A stretch of 64,000 nucleotides of DNA from Acidobacteriota bacterium (GTDB lineage Bacteria > Acidobacteriota > Vicinamibacteria > Vicinamibacterales > UBA8438). The stretch covers positions 1 to 64,000 of the forward strand of contig VXRJ01000032.1 of assembly GCA_009838525.1 (NCBI GenBank), written 5' to 3'. The translations under genes were made by a program, and so were the position numbers. Below the pieces are notes generated by a model that saw nothing but the letters and a program-made list of their open reading frames with translations, was not told the origin of the DNA and searched no databases. Below are positions 33,019 to 41,933 of the stretch, piece after piece (position 1 is the stretch's first letter; each line of letters begins with the position of its first letter).

Positions 33019-34533
33019 TCAGCGGACCGCCCGTCGCCGTCGCGCCAGCATCGGCGCCGACGCGGCGAGCACGGCGAGCACGAGGAGCACGGCGGACACG
33101 GGCCGTGTCATGAAGATGGTCGGGTCGCCGCCCGCGATCGCCATCGCCCGCCGGAACTCCTGTTCCAGCAGTGGCCCGAGCACGACGGCCAGCACCGTCG
33201 GCGCGAGCGGCAACCCGTAGCGTCGCATGAAGCACGCGAGCAGGCCGATGGCGTAGACCACCGCGACATCGAACAGGTTGTTGTTGAGTGTGTAGACACC
33301 GACCGTCGCGAAGGCAAGCACGGCGGCGAACAGCAGCGGAGTCGGCACGCGGAGAAGCTGTACCCAGACGCGGATGAGGGGCAGATTCAGGACGAGCAGC
33401 AGCGTGTTGGAGATGTAGAGGCTGGCAATCAGGCCCCAGACCAGCGTCGTGTCCTGCGTGAAGAGGAGCGGCCCCGGCTGAAGGCCGTACATCTGGAAGG
33501 CGGCGAGCATGACGGCGGTGGTGCCGGAGCCGGGTATGCCTAGGGCGAGCAGCGGCACCAGGCTGCCGCCGGCGCTGGCGTTGTTGGCCGCCTCCGGGCC
33601 CGCCACCCCCTCGATGGCGCCGTCGCCGAAGACCTCGGGCGTCTTCGACGCGCGGCGCTCGGCATCGTAGGCGAGGAAGCTCGCGACGGTGGCGCCGGCG
33701 CCCGGAAGCACGCCGCAGAAGAAGCCGATAAGCGTTCCGCGGATCCAGGCCGGCCAGGAGCGGCGCCATTCCGCCCGGGTCAGACGCACCGGACCGCCGA
33801 CCGAGCGGCCCGTCCCGGACGCGTCGGCCCCGGCCCGGCGCACGCGGGTCGCCGCGAACCAGAACACCTCCCCCACCGCGAACAGGCCGACGGTGACGAC
33901 GATGACGTTCACGCCGCCGAGCAAACCCGCCATCCCGAATGTGAAACGCGCCTGGCCGGTCTGCACGTCGATGCCGACGGTGCCGAGCGCCAGTCCGATC
34001 AGCGCCGCAGCCAGCCCTCGGGCCAGCGATCCCCGCGACAGGCCGGCGAGCGCCGTGAGCGCGAACACCATCAGGGCGAAGTACTCGGCCGGCCCGAACG
34101 TGAGCGCGACCTCCACGAGCAGCGGCGCCGTCGTCATCAGCATCAGGGTGGCGAACGTGCCGGCGATGAACGAGCCGATGGCGGCCGTCGCGAGCGCCGC
34201 TCCGCCGCGCCCCTGGCAGGTCATCCGGAAGCCGTCGAGAGTCGTCATCACGCTCGACGCCTCGCCCGGCATCCGGACGAGGATGGAGGTAGTCGAACCG
34301 CCGTACATCGCGCCGTAATAGAGGCCGCCGAACAGGATGAACGCGCCCACCGGGTCCATGCCGAACGTGATCGGCAGCAGCATGGATATCGCCAGGGCCG
34401 GACCAACGCCGGGCAGGACGCCGACGGCGGTCCCCAGCGTCACGCCGATGACCCCGAGCAGCAGGTTGAACGGCGCGAGGGCGGCGCCGAAGCCGACCGC
34501 AAGGTTCCCGCCGAGCTCGGTCAACCCTCCCAT
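33019..34533 (-). CDS. tctA: Tripartite tricarboxylate transporter large permease TctA
   Basis: A 504-residue membrane protein with about twelve helices and the TctA signatures: [20 protein letters not shown] near residue 33, [20 protein letters not shown] near 66, and in the second half [20 protein letters not shown] and [18 protein letters not shown]. With TctB and TctC it forms a cation-driven, binding-protein-dependent uptake system for citrate or other carboxylates. ATG 34533 was preferred over upstream in-frame starts because it lies seven bases after tctB. Confidence 0.94.
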   Translation of the reverse strand: MGGLTELGGNLAVGFGAALAPFNLLLGVIGVTLGTAVGVLPGVGPALAISMLLPITFGMDPVGAFILFGGLYYGAMYGGSTTSILVRMPGEASSVMTTLDGFRMTCQGRGGAALATAAIGSFIAGTFATLMLMTTAPLLVEVALTFGPAEYFALMVFALTALAGLSRGSLARGLAAALIGLALGTVGIDVQTGQARFTFGMAGLLGGVNVIVVTVGLFAVGEVFWFAATRVRRAGADASGTGRSVGGPVRLTRAEWRRSWPAWIRGTLIGFFCGVLPGAGATVASFLAYDAERRASKTPEVFGDGAIEGVAGPEAANNASAGGSLVPLLALGIPGSGTTAVMLAAFQMYGLQPGPLLFTQDTTLVWGLIASLYISNTLLLVLNLPLIRVWVQLLRVPTPLLFAAVLAFATVGVYTLNNNLFDVAVVYAIGLLACFMRRYGLPLAPTVLAVVLGPLLEQEFRRAMAIAGGDPTIFMTRPVSAVLLVLAVLAASAPMLARRRRAVR

Positions 34534-34540
34534 GCCGGTG

Positions 34541-35017
34541 CTAGCCGAAAACGCCGGCCGGCAGCCGGAGACCGAGCAGCAGCCCGAGGACGGCGTAGAT
34601 CGTCGCCGTGACGACGAGGCCGGCAATCAGGTCGCGGCGCCACGACCGGCTGCCGAGGAGGCGCGCTTCCAGCGGGATGAACAGCGCGGTGGCAAGTAGG
34701 TAGCCGACCGGTGCGAGCAGGGCGATATAAGCGAGGAAAGCTACCGCCGCCGGGGCGGCGGCGCGCCAGTCCGCGGAGGCGCCCTCCCCTGCCGGGACGC
34801 TCCGATCCGCGGCGGACCGGGCCGTAGCGGCAGCGGCGCCCCGCCGGAGAGCAAGCCAGACGGCGCAGGCCGCAAGCGCAACGCCGATCACCACCGGGAA
34901 CGCTCGTGGACCGACCGCAGCGTAATCCCCCTCCGGCTCGCCGATCAGGAAGGCCGCCGCCAGGTAGCCGGCGCTTGCGACCAGCAGGATGCCGGCCAGC
35001 CGGCGATCGGAGCTCAT
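34541..35017 (-). CDS. tctB: Tripartite tricarboxylate transporter small subunit TctB
   Basis: A 158-residue protein with four predicted membrane helices: the first at LAGILLVASAGYLAAAFL, the second at VVIGVALAACAVWLAL after PRAFP, and the third and fourth at AFLAYIALLAPVGYLLATAL and LIAGLVVTATIYAVLG. The PRAFP motif after helix 1 is characteristic of TctB. It lies six bases from tctC and seven from tctA, so the three form one operon. Confidence 0.9.
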   Translation of the reverse strand: MSSDRRLAGILLVASAGYLAAAFLIGEPEGDYAAVGPRAFPVVIGVALAACAVWLALRRGAAAATARSAADRSVPAGEGASADWRAAAPAAVAFLAYIALLAPVGYLLATALFIPLEARLLGSRSWRRDLIAGLVVTATIYAVLGLLLGLRLPAGVFG

Positions 35018-35023
35018 GGTCTC

Positions 35024-36058
35024 CTATTGGATCAGTCCGATGGCGCGGAGCGTCGCATCGACGGTGGCGGTTTCCTCGCGCAGGAAGTCCTCGAACGCCG
35101 CACCGGGAAGGAAGCTGTCTTCCCAATCGTTGGCGCGCAGGATCTCCCGCCACTGGGGTGACATCCGCATCTGTTCGGCCGCCCGGATCAGCCAGTCGCG
35201 CGTCTCCTCGTCGGTGCCGGGCGGCGCCGTCAGGCCGCGCCAGTTCGACACGACGACGTCGAAACCGCTTTCTTGCAGGGTGGGCGTCGCATCGCCTTCG
35301 ATCCGCTCGGGCGCGGACACCGCCAGCGGGCGCATCCGGCCCGACTCCACGTAGGCCTTCCACTCGCCGAAACCCGAGATGCCGGCCGCAACATGTCCGC
35401 CCATCACCGCCGCCGCCGCTTCCCCGCCGCCCGCGTACGCGATGTAATTCACGAGCCGGGGATCCGCCCCGGCCGCCTGGGCGAGGAGTCCGGCCAGGAT
35501 GTGGTCGATGCCGCCGGCGGACCCGCCGGCCCACGCCATCGCCGCGGGGTCGCGCCGGAAGTCATCCATCAGCTCGCCGAGCGTGCCATAGTCCGAATCG
35601 GCCGGCACCGTCACCATCTGGTACTCGTTCAGGAGCCGCGCGATCGGCACCGTCTCACCGACCGAGACGGGGCTGTCGTTCGTGCGGAGGGCGCCGAGCA
35701 TCACTTGGCCGAAGACCATGAGCGTGCGCGCATCGTCCCGATGCGTCGTGACTAGTTCGGCCAGGCCGATGGCGCCACCTGCCCCGCCGCGGTTGACGAC
35801 CTCGACCGGCACGCCGAGGATGCCCGCCTCCGTCCAGACCTGCTGGATCTGCCGCGCGGTCTGATCCCAGCCGCCGCCCGGATTGGCCGGCGCGATGATC
35901 GTGATTGGCCCATCGGGAAAGCCGGCCGCGGTCGGCGCGAGCGCCTGCCCGGCCCGCGCGACTCCCGGACCGGAGCCGCCCGCGCACGCGGTGACCGCCA
36001 GCGCGACAAGCAGGCACGCCGCGGCAACCAGCGGGCGACGGCCACGGGCGCGGATCAT
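35024..36058 (-). CDS. tctC: Tripartite tricarboxylate transporter substrate-binding protein TctC
   Basis: A 344-residue Bug-type periplasmic binding protein. The N-terminus has a lipobox (AVTACAGG, lipid-modified Cys at 25), so it is probably a tethered lipoprotein. Family blocks include PITIIAPANPGGGWDQTAR, VEVVNRGGAGGAIGL, GGSAGGIDHI and SGFDVVVSNWRGL. ATG 36058 is preceded by a strong AAGGAGG eight bases upstream. As first gene of the operon it reads away from vapBC module 9. The substrate could be citrate, another carboxylate or an unrelated anion. Confidence 0.93.
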   Translation of the reverse strand: MIRARGRRPLVAAACLLVALAVTACAGGSGPGVARAGQALAPTAAGFPDGPITIIAPANPGGGWDQTARQIQQVWTEAGILGVPVEVVNRGGAGGAIGLAELVTTHRDDARTLMVFGQVMLGALRTNDSPVSVGETVPIARLLNEYQMVTVPADSDYGTLGELMDDFRRDPAAMAWAGGSAGGIDHILAGLLAQAAGADPRLVNYIAYAGGGEAAAAVMGGHVAAGISGFGEWKAYVESGRMRPLAVSAPERIEGDATPTLQESGFDVVVSNWRGLTAPPGTDEETRDWLIRAAEQMRMSPQWREILRANDWEDSFLPGAAFEDFLREETATVDATLRAIGLIQ

Positions 36059-36149
36059 CGCCCTGCCTCCTTCATTGCAGCCTTCATTCTAGGCAGAATG
36101 GGCTTACTCTCGAGCCATCAATTTCGACGGAGACCGGATGGGATGGCTT

Positions 36150-36179
36150 ACCCATACTCTCATATATGGGTAGTATGGG
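36150..36179. promoter_or_regulatory. Operator candidate upstream of vapBC module 9
   Basis: ACCCATA (36150-36156) and TATGGGT (36165-36171) form a seven-base inverted repeat with an eight-base spacer, and TATGGG recurs at 36174-36179. The last copy ends four bases before the antitoxin ATG. This is a plausible autoregulatory site that also overlaps the ribosome-binding region. Confidence 0.5.
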
Positions 36180-36182
36180 CAC

Positions 36183-36431
36183 ATGAAGACGACCATCGAC
36201 ATACAGGACGCGCTTCTCGTACGGGCCAAGCGCTACGCCAGGCGGAACGGTCATCCACTGCGCGCGGTCGTCGAGGAAGGGCTCCGCTTGGTGCTGTCGG
36301 CGCCGGCTGCCCGTTCCCGGTATCGGTTGCCGGACATGAGCGTCGGCGACTTGGACAGCCCCGACCCCCTTGAAGCATTCTCCTGGCAGGACCTGCGCGA
36401 GATGATCTACGGCAACCGGGGAACGCCGTGA
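36183..36431 (+). CDS. vapB: VapB-type antitoxin (module 9)
   Basis: An 82-residue antitoxin of the type MKTTIDIQDALLVRAKRYAR, with HPLRAVVEEGLRLVLS as the RHH second helix. The C-terminus (LEAFSWQDLREMIYGNRG) matches the toxin-binding tail of this VapB group. It overlaps vapC by four bases (GTGA). Confidence 0.9.
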   Translation: MKTTIDIQDALLVRAKRYARRNGHPLRAVVEEGLRLVLSAPAARSRYRLPDMSVGDLDSPDPLEAFSWQDLREMIYGNRGTP

Positions 36432-36874
36432 TCGCGGTCGATACCAATCTGCTCGTCTATGCGCACCGCCGGGAATCCCGCGAACACGTTGCGGCTCGCG
36501 CCATCATGCGCCGACTCGCGGAGGGTGGCGATCCGTGGGCGGTTCCCTGGCCATGCTGCTACGAGTTCCTCAGCGTGGTCACCAACCGCCGCATCTGGAA
36601 GGACAGCGCGACGACGGTGGAGCGCGCGTGGCGTCAGCTCGACGCGTGGATCTCATCACCGTCAAGCCGACTGTTGGGCGAGACGGACGACTTCTTCGAC
36701 CTGTTGAGCGGTTTCATTCAGCGGCCGCGAGTACACGGACCCGTGGTCCACGATGCTCGGGTCGCTGCACTGTGCGTCGCCCACGGCGCTGAGGCGCTGC
36801 TCACGCGTGATCGCGATTTCTCGCTGTTCCCGGAGCTTCGGACACGCGATCCGTTCACGTCCCGGAGGCCATGA
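36428..36874 (+). CDS. vapC: VapC-type PIN-domain toxin (module 9)
   Basis: A 148-residue PIN protein from GTG 36428: MIAVDTNLLVYAHRRES with Asp5, Glu in CCYEFLSVVTNRRIW, Asp in GPVVHDARVAALCVAHG and Asp in LLTRDRDFSLFPEL. All four acidic positions are present. The stop overlaps by four bases the first possible start of the TonB receptor gene. Confidence 0.92.
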   Translation: MIAVDTNLLVYAHRRESREHVAARAIMRRLAEGGDPWAVPWPCCYEFLSVVTNRRIWKDSATTVERAWRQLDAWISSPSSRLLGETDDFFDLLSGFIQRPRVHGPVVHDARVAALCVAHGAEALLTRDRDFSLFPELRTRDPFTSRRP

Positions 36875-39624
36875 ACAAGATGCCGGCGGCAGCTAGTTCG
36901 AGAATCCAGGGATACAATAGCGACCGACCGGATACCTCGTTGTTCACTCCCAGCCGTCGGATCCTGGCGCTCTCCCTGCTCTTGGCCACCTGGGCCGCCC
37001 TCGCCTCGCCCGCAGGCGCGGCGCCGCCGGAAACGACCCCTTCGAGGCCCGGCGTCGCACAGGACGAACAGGCGGGCGCGCTGATCGAGGAGCTGAGCCG
37101 GGCGCTCGGGATGACTCCCGCCGAGGTCGAGGCCCTGGAACTGTCACCCGCGGAGATGCAGACCCTGCTCGCCGGCTTCCGGGAAGAGACGGTCGTGGTT
37201 GGCTCCCGCGCCGAGGCCCGCAGCGTTACCGAGTCGGCGGTCCCGGTGGACGTCCTGTCCGCCACGGATCTCCTCAGACAGGGTGGGGGCGACCTGAAGC
37301 AGCAGCTCCGCACGGTCATCCCATCGTTCAATAGCAACACGCAGCCCATCCAGGGCGCCTCGACGGTGGTCCGTCCCGCCATGCTCCGCAACCTGGCCCC
37401 GGACCACGTGCTGGTCCTGATCAATGGCAAGCGCCGGCACCGCTCGTCGGTCCTGGAATGGCACGGCGGCAACGGCGTGGCCTACGGCTCGCAGGGTCCC
37501 GACATCTCCGTGATCCCGGCCATTGCGCTCCGCCAGGTCGAGGTGCTACGAGACGGCGCCGCCGCGCAGTACGGCTCCGACGCCATCGCCGGCGTGATGA
37601 ACTTCCAGCTCAAGGACGCCCGGTCGGGCGGTTCCGTCGAGCTCAACACTGGAATATACGGCGCCGGCGATGGCGAATCGGCACAGTTCGCCGGCAATGT
37701 CGGCCTGCCGGTCGGCGGAAGCGGGTTCGCCAACCTGAGCCTGGAGTACGGGAACAGGAGCCCGACCGACCGGGCCGCGTTGCGGAGAGACGCCATTGCC
37801 CTCGTCGCGGCCGGCAACACGCACGTCCGCTCCGAGCATCCCCAGGTCTGGGGCGATCCGGACATCGACGACGACCTGAAGCTGTTCGGCAACTTCGGCC
37901 ATGCGCTTCCGACGGGCGTGCAGTTCTACGCCCACACGAACTTCGCTCGGAAGACGGTGACCCAGGGCTTCTTTTTCCGGAACCCGAACACGCGACTCGG
38001 GGTATTCAGCAACGACGCCGGGCGTACGCTGCTGATCGGGGATGTGCTCGCCGCAAACGGCATGGGCTCGGCCAACTGCCCGACCGTGGCGGTGACTAAC
38101 CACGTGCCTGACCCGGCGGCGCTGCAACGCGTGTTCGACGATCCGAACTGCTTCTCGTTCCAGGAGATGTTCCCTGGCGGATTCACGCCACAGATGGGCG
38201 GCACGGCAACCGACGCGTCGCTCGCCGGCGGCGTCCGCGGTTCCACCGCCGGCGGCTTCAACTGGGACCTGAGCGGCTCGGTCGGCCTGCACGGGAGCAA
38301 CCTCTTCATCAACAACACGGTCAACGGCTCGCTCGGCCCCGCCTCCCCCACCTCGTTCGACGTCGGCACGAACCGGCAGCGGGAACTCAACCTTCATTTC
38401 GATACGTCTGTCGCCGTCACGGACCGGATCAACCTCGCCGCCGGGGCGGAGTGGCGGGACGAGCAGTTCCAGACCATCGAGGGGAACCGGGCAGGATGGC
38501 TCGTCGGTCCCTACGCCCGGCAGCGCTTCATGGCCGGCGCCAACGGCTTCTTCGGCTACGGTCCACTCCAGGCGGGCACCTGGAGCCGCTACAACGTGGC
38601 CGCCTACGGCGACCTCGAGGTCACCGACCCCGAAGGCGCGTGGACGCTGGGCGGGGCGCTCCGTGTCGAAGACTTCGAGGACTTCGGGACTACGGCGAAC
38701 GGCAAGGTTTCCGGCCGGTTCGGCTTCGTGCGGGGCAGTGTGAGCAGCGGATTCCGCGCGCCGACCCCAGGCCAGCAAAACGGCTTCAACATCTCGAGCT
38801 GGTTCGACCCGACCGTGGGCGACCTGGTCAACAACGCCGTCATTCCGTCGATCTCGGCCGCCGCGCAGCTCCGCGGCGGCCTGCCGCTCGGGCCGGAGCA
38901 ATCGATCAACTACACCGCCGGCGTCGTGTTCGATACCGGCTCGTTCACGCTCACCGCGGATTACTTCCGCATCGACGTAGCCGATCGGATCGGGATTACG
39001 AGCAACTTCTACCTGAGCGACGCGGAGGTCGCGGACCTCGTGGCCGGCGGGTTCGACGCGGCGGAGAGCGTCAGGAACTTCCGGTTCTTCACCAACGCGT
39101 TCGCCACCAGTTCACAGGGGCTGGACCTCGTCGCAACCTTCACGCCCCTCGCCCTCCGCGGGAACACCATCATTAGCGCCGCCTTCAACCACACGGACAC
39201 CGGGGTGACCGACAACGCCAAGGGCCTGCTCGACGACCGGCGGCTCGCCGAGTACGCCTACTCCCTGCCCCGCACCCGCGGGAACGTCGGGGTGACGCAA
39301 CGCATCGGACCCGCCAACCTGCTCGGCCGCGTCAGTTACTACAGCGGCTGGTACGACTACGACAGCGGCCATGGCGAGATCTTCACGCCCTCCGGGGGCT
39401 TGCCCCAGGGCTTCTTCGCGGGCAGCCCGATTGTCGACGTGGAACTGAGCTTCCCTATCGGCCAGGGCACGACGCTCGCCATCGGCGGCCAGAATATCTT
39501 CGACACGTACTCGCAGGTATCGGCGATCGCGATGTCCGTCGGCGAGCAGTACAGCGAATACACCCCGTGGGGCTACAGCGGCTCCTACTACTACGTACGC
39601 GTCGGCTACGACTGGGGCGGGTAA
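36871..39624 (+). CDS. TonB-dependent receptor
   Basis: A 917-residue outer-membrane receptor. A signal segment (ILALSLLLATWAALASPAGA) lies at about residues 31-50. An acidic helical extension follows (about 60-105, EELSRALGMTPAEVEALELS). The plug domain has EETVVVGSRAEARS, VRPAMLRNLAPDHVLVLING and RQVEVLRDGAAAQYGSDAIA. A beta-barrel ends with YYYVRVGYDWG. The plug type is that of receptors without a carboxypeptidase-like domain. The ATG at 36871 overlaps vapC (ATGA), but a TTG at 36940 close to the signal core is also possible. Nearby genes encode a PhoD-like phosphatase and a lipoprotein, perhaps pointing to an organophosphate ligand; that is speculative. Confidence 0.92.
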   Translation: MNKMPAAASSRIQGYNSDRPDTSLFTPSRRILALSLLLATWAALASPAGAAPPETTPSRPGVAQDEQAGALIEELSRALGMTPAEVEALELSPAEMQTLLAGFREETVVVGSRAEARSVTESAVPVDVLSATDLLRQGGGDLKQQLRTVIPSFNSNTQPIQGASTVVRPAMLRNLAPDHVLVLINGKRRHRSSVLEWHGGNGVAYGSQGPDISVIPAIALRQVEVLRDGAAAQYGSDAIAGVMNFQLKDARSGGSVELNTGIYGAGDGESAQFAGNVGLPVGGSGFANLSLEYGNRSPTDRAALRRDAIALVAAGNTHVRSEHPQVWGDPDIDDDLKLFGNFGHALPTGVQFYAHTNFARKTVTQGFFFRNPNTRLGVFSNDAGRTLLIGDVLAANGMGSANCPTVAVTNHVPDPAALQRVFDDPNCFSFQEMFPGGFTPQMGGTATDASLAGGVRGSTAGGFNWDLSGSVGLHGSNLFINNTVNGSLGPASPTSFDVGTNRQRELNLHFDTSVAVTDRINLAAGAEWRDEQFQTIEGNRAGWLVGPYARQRFMAGANGFFGYGPLQAGTWSRYNVAAYGDLEVTDPEGAWTLGGALRVEDFEDFGTTANGKVSGRFGFVRGSVSSGFRAPTPGQQNGFNISSWFDPTVGDLVNNAVIPSISAAAQLRGGLPLGPEQSINYTAGVVFDTGSFTLTADYFRIDVADRIGITSNFYLSDAEVADLVAGGFDAAESVRNFRFFTNAFATSSQGLDLVATFTPLALRGNTIISAAFNHTDTGVTDNAKGLLDDRRLAEYAYSLPRTRGNVGVTQRIGPANLLGRVSYYSGWYDYDSGHGEIFTPSGGLPQGFFAGSPIVDVELSFPIGQGTTLAIGGQNIFDTYSQVSAIAMSVGEQYSEYTPWGYSGSYYYVRVGYDWGG

Positions 39625-39679
39625 GCCTGGGAGCGAACCCGCGCGCGCCGTCGACACCGAGTTTCCGCGCGACCTTCCC

Positions 39680-41176
39680 GTGTACCATCCGACCTCCACG
39701 GCCCAGTGGTCGCTCGCCATTCACCGTGTCACCGGGACGTCGGTCGAGGTTTGGGTCGGCACGCTCTTCCCGACGCTGAAGCTGCCGGAGCGGGCGCGCA
39801 TCCGCCTGTTGGACGGGGACCGACACCTGAGGGCGCGTGTGATTCGCCGCGAGGACTGGCGGCGCCCCTTCAGCCGGATGAAGCGGCGCTTCTTCTGCGT
39901 CGCGACCTTCAGGAGACTGGCGCCGGGCCACGACTACCGGCTGGAGTTCGAGCGCCGAGTCGAGGCCAACCAGAAGATCGGCCTTGCCCGCCACTGGCAG
40001 CGGCTGCGCTCCGGCCGGTTCCGCACGCTGCCGTCTCGCCTGCCGCGCGCCGGTGAGGGCGCGTTCACCCTCGGCCTGGGAAGCTGCTTCTACAACCACC
40101 GCGACGGCGGTCAGGCGGCAGCCGCCTACAAGGCGCTCCATGACCGCGGCGACCCCGCCGTCCGGCCCGACCTGACGGTGCTTGCCGGCGATCAGGTCTA
40201 TCTGGACATCGGGTTCGATTCGCTGTCGCTAGTCCCTGGCGAGATTCGCGAACGCATCGCCGACGACTACGCCCTGCACTGGCAGGCGCTCGGCAGCATC
40301 CTCAGCCGGGGCGGCACCTGGATGCTGCCCGACGATCACGAATACTGGAACGACTACCCGTTCGTCGATTCTCCGGTGCCGACCCTGCTGGCGCTGAAGG
40401 TACCGGGTGTGCGGCGGATCTGGCGGCGGGCGGCGCGCGACGGCGTTCGCCACATCCAGCGCTCTCCAGTCGTCGAGTCGTTCTCGTTAGGGAACGAGTT
40501 GACCGTCTGCCTGGCCGATCTGCGATCGCATCGGTCGGAAAGAGGATTCCTGCCGGACGCGGACTTCGAGAAACTCCTGCGGTGGGCGCGACGCCGTACC
40601 TCCCCGGGCGTGCTCGCCATCGCGCAGCCGCTGATCGTCACGGAGAGCAGGGCCGAGCGGAACCTGCGCAGCTTCCCACGGCAGTATGCGCGGCTGCTCG
40701 ACGCCCTCGGCGCCCCCGGCCACGACGTCGTCGTGCTGAGCGGCGACGTCCACTTCGGCCGCATTGCCAGCGTCGCCCTCGGCAACGCCGGCGCGCGACT
40801 GATCGAGATCATCTCGTCGCCGCTGTCGAACCTGACCGGACTGAACGGCATCGCCACGAACGTAGCCAAGGCCGATCCGGCACACTTCCCGCCCGCCGCC
40901 GACGCCGAGGCGCTGGGCTGGGCGTCGCGTCCCGTGGACTACTTCACGGAGGGCGGGCGTCGCGGACGGTTCTTCGTGGGAACCCGAAATGGGTGGCCAC
41001 TATCGGCCTACCCCAAGCGCCGGACGCGCGAGCATTTCATGACGGTGAGCTTCCGCCGCCTTCCGGAAGGAGACGTCGAGCTGACGGCCGAAGCGTGGCT
41101 CGTGCGGCGGCGCAGGGGCCCCGCCCACATGCCCGTGCGTGCCTTCGCCGAGCCGTTCCGAGTCACTCTGCGATGA
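39680..41176 (+). CDS. PhoD-like metallophosphatase
   Basis: A 498-residue protein with calcineurin-like metal-binding motifs of the PhoD group: AGDQVYLD (about 169-176), PDDHEYWNDYP (217-227) and a late SGDVHFGR (about 353-360). An N-terminal beta-sandwich of roughly 125 residues precedes these. There is no obvious signal peptide, whereas PhoD proper is Tat-exported, so it may act in the cytoplasm or the annotated GTG start may be too late. PhoD-like enzymes hydrolyse phosphodiesters and monoesters. The gene lies 55 bases after the receptor gene on the same strand. Confidence 0.85.
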   Translation: MYHPTSTAQWSLAIHRVTGTSVEVWVGTLFPTLKLPERARIRLLDGDRHLRARVIRREDWRRPFSRMKRRFFCVATFRRLAPGHDYRLEFERRVEANQKIGLARHWQRLRSGRFRTLPSRLPRAGEGAFTLGLGSCFYNHRDGGQAAAAYKALHDRGDPAVRPDLTVLAGDQVYLDIGFDSLSLVPGEIRERIADDYALHWQALGSILSRGGTWMLPDDHEYWNDYPFVDSPVPTLLALKVPGVRRIWRRAARDGVRHIQRSPVVESFSLGNELTVCLADLRSHRSERGFLPDADFEKLLRWARRRTSPGVLAIAQPLIVTESRAERNLRSFPRQYARLLDALGAPGHDVVVLSGDVHFGRIASVALGNAGARLIEIISSPLSNLTGLNGIATNVAKADPAHFPPAADAEALGWASRPVDYFTEGGRRGRFFVGTRNGWPLSAYPKRRTREHFMTVSFRRLPEGDVELTAEAWLVRRRRGPAHMPVRAFAEPFRVTLR

Positions 41177-41419
41177 ATCCCGAGGCAGGCAACCCACATG
41201 CCGCCCGCGACACCTGGCGCCCGGGCGGGTCCCGGTTGCCGCTGTAGAATCGGTTTGAACTTGCAGCGCGTGGTGAAACGCCGCGTAGCACCGAGAGCGG
41301 CGAGGCCCCGGGTAGGGTCGCCACGAGCGGATGACCTGTCGTATTCTTGGGCTGGCGGGGTGATGTCGTCCTCCGCGCGGTATTCGGTGCGCAACGGCAC
41401 CAGAAAGGCAAACGGATTG

Positions 41420-41899
41420 ATGATGTTGAAGCACAGCAACTCGAGTCTCGCGGCCGTTCTCTGTCTGGCTTTGCTGGCAGCGGCGTGCGGCAGCGACGAT
41501 TCCACTCCGACGGCCCCGACGCCGGCGGTAACGCTGACCGGCACGTGGGCAGGAATGTTCAACGGCGCATTGATCCAGGGTGATGGCCAGGCGGAGCTGA
41601 CGCAGACGGGCACCAACGTGACCGGCGAGTGGTCGGCGCCGATGCCGCAACCACTCATTCTCCTCGGCGCTCCGGACATCGACTTGTTCGGACCGGCAGA
41701 GGGAACGGTTAACGGGACCAGCGCCACGATAACCATGCGCTTCAACGAGGCGTTCGTGAGCTACTTCGGCAGCGCGGACTGCGGGCTCGAGGCGGAGGTC
41801 ACGTTCAACGAGACGACGCTGGAAGGGAGCTGGATGAACAACGAGCATTGCCAGCCGCCCGCGGTCGATTCCGGGACGCTGAGCTTCACGCGCCAGTAG
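41420..41899 (+). CDS. Small lipoprotein
   Basis: A 159-residue protein with a good lipobox (CLALLAAACGSDDS). A short Pro/Thr linker leads into a beta-rich domain with LTGTWAGMFNG, GQAELTQTGTNVTGEW and EVTFNETTLEGSW. Similar small lipoproteins with a GTW start are frequent in Acidobacteriota, and their role is unknown. ATG 41420 or the adjacent ATG 41423 starts it. The preceding 243-base gap holds nothing else I can support. Confidence 0.75.
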   Translation: MMLKHSNSSLAAVLCLALLAAACGSDDSTPTAPTPAVTLTGTWAGMFNGALIQGDGQAELTQTGTNVTGEWSAPMPQPLILLGAPDIDLFGPAEGTVNGTSATITMRFNEAFVSYFGSADCGLEAEVTFNETTLEGSWMNNEHCQPPAVDSGTLSFTRQ

Positions 41900-41933
41900 A
41901 CGCGGGAACCCCTGACGAGCACCGAGCAGCCGA

